From contig NZ_JZEY01000054.1 in NCBI RefSeq assembly GCF_000969445.1, positions 62,001 to 126,000 on the forward strand: a DNA stretch of 64,000 nucleotides. Direction: 5' to 3'. Shown one piece after another: positions 55,598 to 64,000 of this stretch; within the stretch, counting starts at the first letter, position 1; each line of letters begins with the position of its first letter. The position numbers and the translations under genes were made by a program. The notes beneath the pieces were generated by a model, which searched no databases, had not been told where the DNA came from, and saw nothing but the letters and a program-made list of their open reading frames with translations. Source of the stretch: Devosia chinhatensis. Lineage in GTDB: Bacteria > Pseudomonadota > Alphaproteobacteria > Rhizobiales > Devosiaceae.

Positions 55598-56581
55598 CTA
55601 GAGGGTCCTGGACTGGTTGATGGCGTCGCCCACAGCGCGGCGCAGCACGAAGATACCGCTGTCGAAATGCCTTGTGGGATGCACCCGATTGGTCAGAAGC
55701 GTCCACGCCTGACCATTTTCAAAGTCGATCCACAGCCCCGTGCCGGTAAATCCGGTATGGCCGATGGTTTCCGCCGAACAGTATTCACCTCCGGACCAGC
55801 CCTCATAAGGCCGCTCCCATCCATGTGTTCGCCGCGCGGAGAGCGGCGTCCGCATCAGCCGCACAGACTCAGAACTTGAGCTCAGCATGTCCTGTGCAAA
55901 ATCGAGCACCGAGGACACGGTGCCAAAAAGTCCGGCATGCCCAGCTCCCTGCAGCGCCGAACAGTTCTCATCGTGGACTTCGCCTATCAGCACACGCCCG
56001 CGCCACGGATCATGTTCGGTCGCCGCAGCCTGAGCGGGGTCTGCCGACCATGCGAAGCCGTGACCTGGCGCGATGTCACGAATAGTACGCCCCGTCAGCC
56101 GCTCAATCGCAATGCCAAGCAGGATGAAATTGATATCCGAATAAACCGCCGGTCCCGCTTGCCAGGCATGTTGCAAAACGAAGTGACGGAGCTGGTTCGG
56201 GTCGGTGCCATAAGTATAGAGCGGAAAGACGCCCGGAAATGGCGTCTGGTGTCCAAGGCATTGGCGAAACGTGATTTTCCGTTGCCAATTGTCCATATTG
56301 TACTGGGCAAGATCTGGAATGGCGCTAACCAGCGGCGCATCGAGATCGATCACTCCTTCAGCGGCCAACTGCAAGATGCGCGGCGTCGTAAACAGCACTT
56401 TCGACAGCGAAGCGAGATCGAACCACGTATCCGTGGAAACGTCCCGCTCAATTGGCGTGATCTGGGCTTTTCCGATCGCCTCGGTCACCCGCGCGCCCGC
56501 AGCATCGACCAGACCTAGAACAGCACCGGGAATACTCCCCTGTGCAACAGCACGCGCCACCGGCTCGAAAGCACGGTGCAT
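55598..56581 (-). CDS. Serine hydrolase, beta-lactamase/class C penicillin-binding-protein family
   Basis: The product is 327 residues from ATG 56581; a GTG at 56602 is an alternative. The SxxK motif is Ser58-Leu-Ser-Lys61 (ASLSKVLF), the second motif is Tyr-Ser-Asn-type YSDIN, and the third is HTGFTGTG. There is no signal peptide, so it is cytoplasmic. The family covers D-Ala peptidases, esterases and amidases. Coupling to anmK suggests a role in trimming imported muropeptides (inference). Confidence 0.82.
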   Translation of the reverse strand: MHRAFEPVARAVAQGSIPGAVLGLVDAAGARVTEAIGKAQITPIERDVSTDTWFDLASLSKVLFTTPRILQLAAEGVIDLDAPLVSAIPDLAQYNMDNWQRKITFRQCLGHQTPFPGVFPLYTYGTDPNQLRHFVLQHAWQAGPAVYSDINFILLGIAIERLTGRTIRDIAPGHGFAWSADPAQAAATEHDPWRGRVLIGEVHDENCSALQGAGHAGLFGTVSSVLDFAQDMLSSSSESVRLMRTPLSARRTHGWERPYEGWSGGEYCSAETIGHTGFTGTGLWIDFENGQAWTLLTNRVHPTRHFDSGIFVLRRAVGDAINQSRTL

Positions 56582-56778
56582 TTTGGACTCAAGACTCAAC
56601 ACTTAACTATGCCGACGTTGAAGGAGAAGAGCAGCGATCCCACTGTGCGGCCTGCGTCCGCGCACGACAAGCACGCACGCCCATAAACCCGCTCAATCCA
56701 CCTTTTTGTCGCAAGAGGCGGAAAACCAGATGCCACAGGAAGCGCGGTAATCGGACAGCCATTAATGTGTAGGAAAAC

Positions 56779-56853
<75 letters not shown>

Positions 56854-57005
56854 ATCGGGATGCGCGTGGGCGAATCCGGGTGTGGCGTCGCTCGGTCCGA
56901 GTGTTCGGCGCGGCGACGGGGGCTCCTTTGCCATAGCGCCTCCCTCGACGCAAGGCTAAAAACAGCCTATCAACCGCAGCGACGCAATCGATAGGCCAAT
57001 GACAG

Positions 57006-57167
57006 ATGGGTAAACCCGAACAAGCGGCTCTGCGCGAGCAAAGATTGGCCGCAAAGTTGCGGGAAAACCTGAAAAGGCGGAAGAATCAGACGCGCGCTCG
57101 CGATCTGGGTCGCCTGTCTGAACCTGCCCCTGTTGCCCCCGAAACGGACACGCACAAGAAAGCGTAA
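57006..57167 (+). CDS. Small basic protein conserved upstream of murA
   Basis: The gene encodes 53 residues: MGKPEQAALREQRLAAKLRE, then NLKRRKNQTRARDLG and a Pro-rich tail. The stretch RLAAKLRENLKRRK is a helix I recognise from small hypothetical proteins located just before murA in many alphaproteobacteria. The function is unknown; the strong positive charge suggests nucleic-acid or ribosome contact (inference). Confidence 0.75.
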   Translation: MGKPEQAALREQRLAAKLRENLKRRKNQTRARDLGRLSEPAPVAPETDTHKKA

Positions 57168-57295
57168 ACCATTTTCGGGCGAAATATCGCAGTCACCCTT
57201 ACTTAGAGTGCGGCTGGTCTGGCCTACGTGGCAACGAAGACCTCGCCTACCTCCCCCAAGGTAGATGGGCCAAGAGCCCCTTTTGAGGACTTCTT

Positions 57296-58588
57296 ATGGA
57301 TCGTATTCGTTTGGTCGGCGGCAATGAACTCAATGGCGAGATCGCCATTTCCGGCGCCAAGAACGCCGCCTTGCCGCTGATGATCGCCTCGCTGCTGTCC
57401 GACGAGCCGCTGGTGCTGCACAACGTGCCGCGCCTGGCCGACGTCAAGCAGCTCGAGCGCATTCTCGAGAATCACGGCGTCGATATTGCCGTGCATGGTC
57501 GGCGGCGCGGAGAAGACGAAGGCGTGGGTCAGCGCATGACTTTTCATGCCGCCGACATCGTCGACACCACCGCGCCCTATGATCTCGTTTCGAAGATGCG
57601 CGCCAGCTTCTGGGTCATCGGACCGCTGCTGGCCCGCTGCCATGAGGCGCGCGTTTCACTGCCGGGTGGCTGTGCAATCGGTACGCGGCCGGTCGATCTT
57701 TTTCTCTACGGCCTCAAGGCGCTGGGCGCCGAAATCGACATCGATGACGGCTACGTGGTCGCGCGCGCTCCCAAGGGTGGCCTGGTGGGCGCTACGGTCA
57801 GCTTTCCAAAAGTGTCGGTGGGGGCAACTCACACGATCCTGATGGCGGCATGCCTGGCCAAGGGCACGACCACCATCGAAAATGCCGCACAGGAACCCGA
57901 GATCACCAATGTTGCGGAATGCCTCGTCGCCATGGGCGCGAAAATTTCCGGGATCGGCACGCGCACCCTGATTGTCGAGGGCGTGGAAAAGCTCCACGGC
58001 GCGACCGTCGAGGTCATTCCCGATCGGATCGAGACCGGCACCTTCGCTATGGCGGCAGCCATGACCGGTGGCAATGTGCTGCTCAAGGGCGCACGGCCCG
58101 ATCATCTGCAGGCTGCGTTGGACATTCTGGCCCAGACCGGTGTCGAACTGACGCCCGAAGCCAATGGCCTGCGGGTGCATCGCAATGGCAATGGTATTCA
58201 GGCGGTGGATATGGAAACCGATCCGTTCCCCGGCTTCCCCACTGATCTACAGGCACAATTCATGGCCCTCATGACCATGAGCAATGGAACCAGCCAGATT
58301 CGCGAAACCATCTTCGAAAATCGCTACATGCATGTGGCCGAACTGGCGCGGTTCGGTGCTGATATCTCGGTTAATGGGCAGATTGCGACAATTGCCGGCA
58401 AGCCGCAGCTCAAGGGGGCTCAGGTCATGGCCACCGATTTGCGCGCCTCGGTTTCGCTGGTGATTGCCGGTCTTGCGGCGAAAGGCGAGACCGTAGTCAA
58501 CCGGATTTATCACCTCGACCGTGGCTTCGAGCGGCTGGAAGACAAGCTCAGCCGCTGCGGCGCCGAAATCGAGCGCGTCGCAGGCTGA
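57296..58588 (+). CDS. murA: UDP-N-acetylglucosamine 1-carboxyvinyltransferase MurA
   Basis: The 430-residue product has KNAALPLM (substrate Lys/Asn), the catalytic Cys126 in [35 protein letters not shown] and a C-terminal [20 protein letters not shown] (Arg of the RGYE-like motif). It performs the first committed step of peptidoglycan synthesis, adding enolpyruvate to UDP-GlcNAc. ATG 57296 follows TGAGGA. Having Cys126 and not Asp, it should be fosfomycin-sensitive by family rule. Confidence 0.96.
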   Translation: MDRIRLVGGNELNGEIAISGAKNAALPLMIASLLSDEPLVLHNVPRLADVKQLERILENHGVDIAVHGRRRGEDEGVGQRMTFHAADIVDTTAPYDLVSKMRASFWVIGPLLARCHEARVSLPGGCAIGTRPVDLFLYGLKALGAEIDIDDGYVVARAPKGGLVGATVSFPKVSVGATHTILMAACLAKGTTTIENAAQEPEITNVAECLVAMGAKISGIGTRTLIVEGVEKLHGATVEVIPDRIETGTFAMAAAMTGGNVLLKGARPDHLQAALDILAQTGVELTPEANGLRVHRNGNGIQAVDMETDPFPGFPTDLQAQFMALMTMSNGTSQIRETIFENRYMHVAELARFGADISVNGQIATIAGKPQLKGAQVMATDLRASVSLVIAGLAAKGETVVNRIYHLDRGFERLEDKLSRCGAEIERVAG

Positions 58589-58676
58589 CAGGCGCCCACC
58601 GGCACGATTGCTCCAATGGACCGATTTCAGCCTGTGAGGGCTGCAGAGCCAAGCCCGCAGGGCGAGGCCGGCCACC

Positions 58677-58714
58677 GGCAATATGAAGGGCGTGGATGAT
58701 GCCCTCATATTGCC
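58677..58714 (+). promoter_or_regulatory. Strong stem-loop after murA
   Basis: Left arm GGCAATATGA-A-GGGC (58677-58691, one bulged A) pairs with GCCCTCATATTGCC (58701-58714) around a 9-nt loop: a 14-bp stem in the 200-bp gap between murA and the DUF2948 gene. No T-run follows. It is either a terminator of a Rho-assisted kind or an mRNA-stability element. Confidence 0.6.
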
Positions 58715-58789
58715 CTGCCACGGCAAAACCTTGTAGATCGAACGGGCCGTGACCAGATAGGCTGCACCGCATCAACAGGGCCCCTGACC

Positions 58790-59221
58790 ATGACCGATCT
58801 CAAGCTTATTGCGCTTGATAATGAAGATCTCGAAGTCGTCTCCGCCCATGTTCAGGACGCTGTCATCCGGGTTTCCGACATGGGCTATGCCCGAGGTGAC
58901 CGGCGCTTCGCCCTGCTCATGAACAGGTTCGACTGGACCAGCGATCAAAAACGCGCAAAGGGTCTGCGAAAGCGCGCGGCGCTGCATTTCGACGGCGTGA
59001 CCCACGCGGCCTATGCCGGTTTCGATCCGGCTGCCCCCGAAGGTGTGCTCGAACTGCTGGCGATCCAGTTCCAGCCCACCAGCGCACCCTCGGGCATCGT
59101 GGAACTCCGCTTTGCCGGCGGCGGCACGGTGCGCCTGAGTGTCGACTATCTTGAAGCGCGCCTTGCCGATCTTGGGGCGGCCTGGGCCGCCTCTGCCAAG
59201 CCCGCCCACGCTCTCGACTGA
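58790..59221 (+). CDS. DUF2948 family protein
   Basis: The 143-residue product opens LKLIALDNEDLEVVSAHVQD and continues RFALLMNRFDW, LHFDGVTHA, and GGTVRLSVDYLEARLADLG, the pattern of DUF2948, a small family nearly always between murA and hisD in Hyphomicrobiales. The function is unknown. It ends 9 bp before hisD, so it is probably co-transcribed with it. Confidence 0.88.
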   Translation: MTDLKLIALDNEDLEVVSAHVQDAVIRVSDMGYARGDRRFALLMNRFDWTSDQKRAKGLRKRAALHFDGVTHAAYAGFDPAAPEGVLELLAIQFQPTSAPSGIVELRFAGGGTVRLSVDYLEARLADLGAAWAASAKPAHALD

Positions 59222-59230
59222 AAGACGTCC

Positions 59231-60523
59231 ATGCCCCTTCGCCTCCACAGCGCCCAGTCCGACTTCGAAGATCGCTTCTCCGACCTGCTCGGCGGCAAGC
59301 GTGAATCGAGCCAGGACGTCAATGATGCCGTCACTGCAATCATCGCCGACGTGCGGCGTCGCGGCGACGATGCGCTGGTTGAGTTGACCAACAAGTTCGA
59401 TCGCGCTGGGGTCGCGGCGGATGGTCTGGCCTTCGGCGCTGAGGAGATCGCAAAGGCTGCCGCAACAGTGCCCAATGAGGTGCGCGAGGCCCTGCAGACC
59501 GCCCATGACCGCATCAAGTCGCATCACGAAAAGCAAAAACCCCAGGATCAAGTTTATACCGACGCGCTGGGGGTGACCCTGGGCAGCCGCTGGACGGCGG
59601 TGGATGCGGTCGGCATCTACGTCCCCGGCGGCCTTGCCTCATACCCATCCTCGGTTCTGATGAATGCCGTTCCGGCGCGGGTGGCAGGCGTTTCGCGCAT
59701 CGCCATGGTGGTGCCGACGCCCAATGGTGAGATCAATCCCGCCATTCTGGCCGCCGCCGAAATCGCCGGGGTGACCGAGATCTATCGCATCGGCGGCGCC
59801 CAGGCCGTCGCGGCCCTGGCCTATGGCACCAAGACCATCCGCCGCGTCGATAAGGTCGTGGGACCCGGTAATGCCTATGTGGCCACAGCAAAGCGCCAGG
59901 TATTCGGCCAGGTGGGCATCGACATGATTGCCGGCCCGTCCGAAGTCCTGGTCATTGCCGATGCGTCGGCTAACCCGGCATGGGTTGCTGCCGATCTCAT
60001 CGCGCAGGCCGAGCATGGCGCCGGGGCGCAATCCATTCTGGTCACCACCGACGCCCGACTGGCTGACGCCGTGGAGGCTGAAGTCGACCGGCAGCTGGCG
60101 CTCCTGCCAAAGCAGGCCTTGGCCCGTGAGGGTTGGGACACGTTCGGCGCCATTATCGAAGTGGCCTCGCTTGAGCAGGCCGCCGAACTGGCCAATCGTA
60201 TCGCGTCCGAACATGTCGAACTGGCGCTCGATGATCCGGATGCCCTGGTGCCGGCGATCCGCCATGCCGGGGCGATCTTTCTTGGGCACCACACCCCGGA
60301 AGCCATCGGCGACTATGTCGGCGGCTCCAACCATGTGTTGCCGACGGCGCGTTCGGCCCGCTTCGCCTCTGGTCTTGGCGTGCTCGATTTCATGAAGCGC
60401 ACCTCGCTTCTGGGTTGCACACCATCCGCGCTCTCGGCGCTGTCCAGCGCTGCCGTGACCATAGCCGGGGTCGAGGACCTCGATGGGCACGGACGCTCCA
60501 TCTCGATCCGGTTGAACTCTTGA
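59231..60523 (+). CDS. hisD: Histidinol dehydrogenase HisD
   Basis: The 430-residue product has VGIYVPGGLASYPSSVLMNA, IYRIGGAQAVAALAYGT, VGPGNAYVATAKRQVFG, GPSEVLVIAD and the zinc/catalytic segment DLIAQAEHGAGAQS (Gln and His ligands), and SEHVELALDDP. It oxidises L-histidinol to histidine in two NAD-dependent steps. It is not in a his operon here; this murA-hisD neighbourhood is normal for the order. Confidence 0.96.
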   Translation: MPLRLHSAQSDFEDRFSDLLGGKRESSQDVNDAVTAIIADVRRRGDDALVELTNKFDRAGVAADGLAFGAEEIAKAAATVPNEVREALQTAHDRIKSHHEKQKPQDQVYTDALGVTLGSRWTAVDAVGIYVPGGLASYPSSVLMNAVPARVAGVSRIAMVVPTPNGEINPAILAAAEIAGVTEIYRIGGAQAVAALAYGTKTIRRVDKVVGPGNAYVATAKRQVFGQVGIDMIAGPSEVLVIADASANPAWVAADLIAQAEHGAGAQSILVTTDARLADAVEAEVDRQLALLPKQALAREGWDTFGAIIEVASLEQAAELANRIASEHVELALDDPDALVPAIRHAGAIFLGHHTPEAIGDYVGGSNHVLPTARSARFASGLGVLDFMKRTSLLGCTPSALSALSSAAVTIAGVEDLDGHGRSISIRLNS

Positions 60524-60531
60524 GCATTTCC

Positions 60532-61491
60532 ATGGGCACAGAGCAGGTGGCCGCCAGCACGAACAGGCTGACCACGGTGACGCTCGACCCCAACACCATC
60601 ACTTCGATCAATCCTGACGAGGTGCACGAATGGCGTATCGCCGTTTACGATCTGCTCGAGGACAACAGCTTCCGGCCTGCCCGCGTCAAGGCGGAAGGGC
60701 CCTATGCATTGCATATGTCGATCGTGGGCAATTACATCCTGCTCGATGTTCGCAATCCCGAAACGTTCCAGCCTATCGCGGCGCATTATCTGTCGCTGAC
60801 CCCATTCCGCCGCTTGATCCGGGATTATTTCCGCATTCGCGAGGCCTATTACGAGGCGATAAAATCGGCGCAGCCGTTCCAGATCGAGACCGTCGACATG
60901 GCGCGGCGCGGCATGCACAACGAAGCGGCTGAACTGCTGCGGACGCGCCTGACCAACAAGCTGATCATCGATCTCAACACCGCCCGGCGGCTCTTCACCC
61001 TGATCTGTGCCGTGCAGCCCTATGCGAGCCGCATCGATGAGGCCACCAGCCAATTGCCGACGGTGCTGTTCGTCTGTTCGATGAACTCGGTGCGCTCACC
61101 CATCGCCGCTGCCTTGGCACGCCAGGCCTTTCCCGGCCGGATCATCACCCGCTCCGTGGGTGTCAACGGCGGCAAGGCCGATGCTTTCGTGCACCAGGTC
61201 ATGGAGGAGGTCGGCATTGATATGAGCGTGCACACGCCCCATATCCTGGATGAGCTTGTCGCCAACCATTTCGATCTCGTCATCACGCTTTCCGACGACG
61301 CGCCAGATGCGGTTCGCCGCAAGGGCCTTGAAGCGGGCACTATCGAGCAATGGCGAGTTGAAGACCCCTCGCTGGTGGAGGGCAGCCGAGACCTCGTGCT
61401 CGACGCTTACCGTGCCCTGCGGGACAGTTTGCGGCGGCGTGTGCGCGAGCGATTGGAGCCTCTCGTTTCCGGTGGTTCACAAAACCTTTGA
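60532..61491 (+). CDS. UPF0262 - low-molecular-weight phosphotyrosine phosphatase fusion
   Basis: One uninterrupted 319-residue frame. Residues ~15-165 are UPF0262 (IRIAVYDLLEDNSF-type start, FRRLIRDYFRIREAYYEAI, NTARRLFTLICAV). Residues ~175-315 are a low-molecular-weight phosphatase: P-loop VLFVCSMNSVRSPIA with nucleophile Cys182 and Arg188, and the acid Asp in VEDPSLVEGSRD. In related bacteria I know these as two separate neighbouring genes. ATG 60532 has a poor RBS; a TTG at 60520 overlapping the hisD stop is possible. The functional link between UPF0262 and dephosphorylation is unknown. Confidence 0.85.
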   Translation: MGTEQVAASTNRLTTVTLDPNTITSINPDEVHEWRIAVYDLLEDNSFRPARVKAEGPYALHMSIVGNYILLDVRNPETFQPIAAHYLSLTPFRRLIRDYFRIREAYYEAIKSAQPFQIETVDMARRGMHNEAAELLRTRLTNKLIIDLNTARRLFTLICAVQPYASRIDEATSQLPTVLFVCSMNSVRSPIAAALARQAFPGRIITRSVGVNGGKADAFVHQVMEEVGIDMSVHTPHILDELVANHFDLVITLSDDAPDAVRRKGLEAGTIEQWRVEDPSLVEGSRDLVLDAYRALRDSLRRRVRERLEPLVSGGSQNL

Positions 61492-61567
61492 ATTGAAGTA
61501 GGTTCCGCCCGATTTTGCGGCCCCGGCCAGCCACCAATGGCGCATGGGGGCCTTCTCAGGAGAAAGT

Positions 61568-61786
61568 ATGGCCAAGGAAGAAGTGCTCGAATTTCCGGGC
61601 GTGGTCACCGAATTGCTTCCCAACGCGACGTTTCGCGTGAAGCTCGAAAACGATCATGAAATCATTGCCCACACGGCCGGGCGCATGCGCAAGAACCGTA
61701 TTCGGGTTCTGGCTGGCGATAAGGTCCTGTGCGAGATGACCCCTTATGACCTCACCAAGGGTCGTATCACTTATCGCTTCAAGTAA
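61568..61786 (+). CDS. infA: Translation initiation factor IF-1
   Basis: The 72-residue S1/OB-fold protein [19 protein letters not shown]... has the conserved [20 protein letters not shown] and ends [10 protein letters not shown]. It is the usual size. AGGAGA precedes ATG 61568. IF-1 occupies the ribosomal A site during initiation. Confidence 0.97.
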   Translation: MAKEEVLEFPGVVTELLPNATFRVKLENDHEIIAHTAGRMRKNRIRVLAGDKVLCEMTPYDLTKGRITYRFK

Positions 61787-61797
61787 GTTGCGACCAC

Positions 61798-61840
61798 CTC
61801 GGTGGCGGAAACGATCCGGCGGATCGTTTCGAGCACCGAG
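61798..61840 (+). terminator. Large nested stem-loop after infA
   Basis: Outer arms CTCGGTG (61798-61804) and CACCGAG (61834-61840) enclose a perfect inner stem GAAACGATCC (61808-61817) / GGATCGTTTC (61821-61830) with loop GGC. It lies 12 bp after the infA stop and is followed by a sequence resembling a dispersed repeat (CCCTGAGCCATGCGAAGGGC). Probable infA terminator, though without a clear T-run. Confidence 0.6.
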
Positions 61841-61891
61841 TGCCCTGAGCCATGCGAAGGGCCCAGCCTGTCAACGGAGCTCGATTACAGT

Positions 61892-62530
61892 ATGGCCGGC
61901 CGTTCCGACCTGATTCTGGCCTCTGCCTCGCCGCGCCGCCTCGCGCTGCTGAACCAGATCGGCATCGAGCCCGAGCATCTGGTGCCCGCGCATGTCGACG
62001 AGACCCCTGAAAAGGGCGAATTGCCGCGCAAGCTGGCGCAGCGCCTCGCCGATCTCAAGGCCATTACCGCCCAGCATAAGGCGCGACTGGCCGGGTTTGG
62101 TGACAACGCCCTGGTTTTGGCGGCCGATACGGTCGTGGCGGTCGGGCGTCGGGTTCTGCCAAAGGCCGAGACCATGGAAGAGGCCAGCGAGTGTCTCCAC
62201 CTGCTGTCCGGCCGGGCGCACCGTGTCTATACCGGCATGACGCTGATCACCCCATCGGGCTCCCGGCGGCATCGACTGGTTGAAACCCGCATTCGCTTCA
62301 AGCGTCTTTCCGCAAAGGACATGGAGGCCTATCTCGCCAGCGCCGAATGGCGGGGCAAGGCCGGAGGTTATGCCATCCAGGGTATAGCCGGTGCTTTCGT
62401 GGTCAAGCTCGTCGGGTCCTATTCCGGCGTGGTCGGGCTGCCTTTGCATGAAACGGCGCAGCTCCTGGCGGGGGAGGGGTACCCCATCCATTTCAACTGG
62501 TTGAACCAATCCAGTCTGTCGGGCGTGTGA
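61892..62530 (+). CDS. maf: Maf-family nucleotide pyrophosphatase
   Basis: The 212-residue product has [53 protein letters not shown] (split at EAY) and a final SGVVGLPL motif. Maf proteins hydrolyse non-canonical or pyrimidine nucleoside triphosphates. ATG 61892 is chosen; the frame is open for 30 more codons, but that part is stem-loop and repeat sequence. Confidence 0.93.
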   Translation: MAGRSDLILASASPRRLALLNQIGIEPEHLVPAHVDETPEKGELPRKLAQRLADLKAITAQHKARLAGFGDNALVLAADTVVAVGRRVLPKAETMEEASECLHLLSGRAHRVYTGMTLITPSGSRRHRLVETRIRFKRLSAKDMEAYLASAEWRGKAGGYAIQGIAGAFVVKLVGSYSGVVGLPLHETAQLLAGEGYPIHFNWLNQSSLSGV

Positions 62531-62703
62531 TGGCCGATATTGCCGAGAAGAAATGCCCCATTTGCGGCAAGCCCGCTGCCGAGGGGCTTAGGCCGTTTTG
62601 CTCGAAGCGATGCGCCGATGTGGACCTCAATCGCTGGTTGAGCGGCTCCTACGCCATTCCGGCACGCGACGACGAGCCGCCTGTCGAGCAAGACGAGGAC
62701 TAG
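62530..62703 (+). CDS. yacG: DNA gyrase inhibitor YacG (zinc protein)
   Basis: The 57-residue protein has two zinc pairs, CPICGKPA and FCSKRCADVDLNRWL, and the family's SGSYAIP motif, with an acidic tail. Its ATG shares one base with the maf stop (TGATG), so translation is coupled. In E. coli YacG binds GyrB and inhibits gyrase. Confidence 0.93.
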   Translation: MADIAEKKCPICGKPAAEGLRPFCSKRCADVDLNRWLSGSYAIPARDDEPPVEQDED

Positions 62704-62840
62704 CCGCCTTCCTTCGACCAAATCCGCAGGATGCAGGCGGCATGCAGCGGGATTGTCCACAGGACGTTTTCGCGCTTGCGCGGGAAAAATCGTTCCCCTA
62801 TAAGGCGCGTGGCTCGCGGCAATAGCTGCATCGGCCTGAT

Positions 62841-62916
62841 GCCCAGATAGCTCAGTTGGTAGAGCAGCGGATTGAAAATCCGCGTGTCGCTGGTTCGATT
62901 CCGGCTCTGGGCACCA
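62841..62916 (+). tRNA. tRNA-Phe (anticodon GAA)
   Basis: Acceptor GCCCAGA / TCTGGGC, D-arm AGCTCAGTTGGTAGAGC, anticodon stem GCGGA/TCCGC around TTGAAAA (anticodon GAA), T-arm GGTTCGATTCC, encoded ACCA end. Its place right after yacG is conserved in the order. Confidence 0.96.
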
Positions 62917-63024
62917 CCACTTCATCCCGATACATGAATGCCTTGCCCGCAACGAGCAAGATGTGTGCCCGCCGGACGCGCCGACGCTGTCCTGTGTGAC
63001 CGGGGCCGGCTTGCCGGATTGTCC

Positions 63025-63348
63025 CTAGAGCGCGGTGGACTGCAAATAGGCTTGAAGCTGGACCAGGGAATAGGTCATGGCGGCGGCAAAGAGCAGCAGG
63101 CTCACCCAGACCAGTTGTGCAAAGATGCGGCCAAGCGACCAGCGTTGCCATCGGCAGATCAACCAGGCGACAATCAGCACCTGATAGGCCGCCGGATAGA
63201 GAAACAGCGCCAGGACCCCCACTGTGTAGCCCCTGGACCCTGCCTCTCCGTCTATGGCAGATGCGCCCATGATCCAGGGCAATAGCACCAGGGCAGCGCC
63301 AATGGCGACGATCAGGGGCACTCCATGGATGACGATACCACGCCACAT
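63025..63348 (-). CDS. Small hypothetical membrane protein
   Basis: From ATG 63348 the product has 107 residues and three hydrophobic helices: VPLIVAIGAALVLLPWIMG, VLALFLYPAAYQVLIVAWLI and LVWVSLLLFAAAMTYSLV. GAGCGG lies just before the start. I recognise no family. It is convergent with the tRNA-Phe gene. Confidence 0.55.
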   Translation of the reverse strand: MWRGIVIHGVPLIVAIGAALVLLPWIMGASAIDGEAGSRGYTVGVLALFLYPAAYQVLIVAWLICRWQRWSLGRIFAQLVWVSLLLFAAAMTYSLVQLQAYLQSTAL

Positions 63349-63668
63349 CCGCTCGATCCTCTCCTGCTTTCCGTCGCGCCGGGTTCCGACACAACCGATT
63401 GGGCGGCTAAAAACGTGAGGCGGATTTGCCTCTCCTGCAATGAGACGTCTGCCGATCCGCAAACATTGGTCGGCGCAAATAGCGTTTTGCAGCCTGACGC
63501 ATTGAATGCAACCCAGTCGCCAATCAGGAAAGGGTGGCCGTGCACCAAGGTCCAAGGGACCATCGGCGTCTTATAGGCACATGCGACGAGCACAACCAAC
63601 ACGATGTCGAGGCCCAGCAGCGTTGGGGCGCAGCCCTTCAAGTCTTCGGCCAAAGTCCCAAGGAGCAA
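63312..63668 (-). CDS. Possible small membrane-anchored protein (weak candidate)
   Basis: A 118-residue frame with one hydrophobic helix near the start (LLGLDIVLVVLVACA) followed by a Cys-containing, otherwise unremarkable stretch; it overlaps the next minus-strand gene by 37 bp. No family is recognised and codon use gives no clear support, so this ~320-bp stretch may also be non-coding. Confidence 0.3.
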   Translation of the reverse strand: MLLGTLAEDLKGCAPTLLGLDIVLVVLVACAYKTPMVPWTLVHGHPFLIGDWVAFNASGCKTLFAPTNVCGSADVSLQERQIRLTFLAAQSVVSEPGATESRRGSSGCGVVSSSMECP

Positions 63669-64000
63669 TGAGCCAGATGTTCAAACGCCTTTTCTCCCGC
63701 TTCGAAAAACGCCGGTCCGGTCCAAATCTGCCTGCCCTTCAGGCCGAAATTGTGCGCCGGCTTGCCAATGATGTCACCGATCTCCACGAGGGCAGCTGGG
63801 AGGGCCGCGAATGGGTCTACCTGGCGTTGAACCACGAAGTCCTGATTGAAGAGGGTCGCCGCAGCAGCAGTCAGGCTGTGGTGCTCGCGCATTTGCCGGG
63901 AGCAGAGCTGGAAAGCCTGGGTTTCCGTCTTAGTCGAGAAAGCAAGGAGGCCTTGCTGGCCTTGCGCGATGCCATGGCGGACGATGGTGCGGAGCCCTGG
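63668..64000 (+). CDS. Hypothetical protein, 3' end outside window
   Basis: ATG 63668 has an ideal AGGAG spaced two bases away from the start region, and the frame stays open to the window edge (111 codons). The start is MSQMFKRLFSRFEKRRSG, then LQAEIVRRLANDVTDLHEG and WVYLALNHEVLIEEGRR. It looks soluble and mixed alpha/beta. I do not recognise the family. Confidence 0.6.
   Translation, partial: MSQMFKRLFSRFEKRRSGPNLPALQAEIVRRLANDVTDLHEGSWEGREWVYLALNHEVLIEEGRRSSSQAVVLAHLPGAELESLGFRLSRESKEALLALRDAMADDGAEPW

Overview
The window looks like a chromosomal segment of a GC-rich alphaproteobacterium of the Hyphomicrobiales, most likely a Devosia-like organism. The basis is the conserved block murA - DUF2948 - hisD - UPF0262/phosphatase - infA - maf - yacG - tRNA-Phe at the right end, plus the overall gene style. 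The genus is an inference; no rRNA or phylogenetic marker was compared.

Layout. (1) 1-8530, + strand: the 3' part of a very large RTX repeat protein, a DUF3467 protein, an unusual HlyD-type adaptor, and an M50 protease that carries an N-terminal PqqD-like (leader-peptide-binding type) domain. (2) 8750-10165: a dihydrolipoyl dehydrogenase-like flavoprotein. (3) 10173-14001, - strand: an osmoprotectant ABC importer in osmF-yehYXW order. (4) 14278-22143, - strand: the kdpFABCDE potassium system, preceded by a 27-residue peptide gene. (5) 22422-36104, - strand: a tightly packed nine-gene operon with a TPR/outer-membrane protein, FecR-domain protein, CHASE2 adenylate cyclase, N-terminal-only membrane-fusion stub, C39-peptidase ABC exporter (PCAT/NHLP type), a second NHLP-type ABC protein, a cyclic-nucleotide-domain protein, a DUF3307 membrane protein, and a giant transporter-HEAT-cNMP fusion. 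(6) 36356-36827, + strand, divergent from that operon: three consecutive genes for 45-51-residue peptides, each with an acidic leader ending in LDxVxGG and a tiny basic core of 9-13 residues. They face an AraC-family regulator (36879-37775). (7) 37987-38991: a Sel1-repeat secreted protein. (8) 39338-56581: a peptidoglycan/amino-sugar recycling island with a GlcNAc-type kinase, nanE, a sugar ABC importer, an RpiR/MurR regulator, murQ, a GNAT, nagZ, a peptide ABC importer, anmK and a serine hydrolase. (9) 56779-64000: tRNA-Thr, the murA-to-yacG block, tRNA-Phe and small membrane proteins.

The most interesting candidate system is (5)+(6). It is a dedicated peptide export machine with its own protease, three miniature double-glycine substrates lying divergently beside it, its own AraC regulator, and a built-in cAMP layer (one cyclase with intact catalytic motifs and two cyclic-nucleotide-type domains). 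No lanthionine, radical-SAM or YcaO enzyme is visible, so the products may be unmodified basic oligopeptides. The PqqD-M50-adaptor cluster in region (1) may be a second half of the same export island, separated from it by kdp and osm genes.

The recycling island appears to be controlled through a 17-bp palindrome, TGGAAT-N5-ATTCCA, present once at the sugar-ABC promoter and once in the rpiR-murQ divergent promoter.
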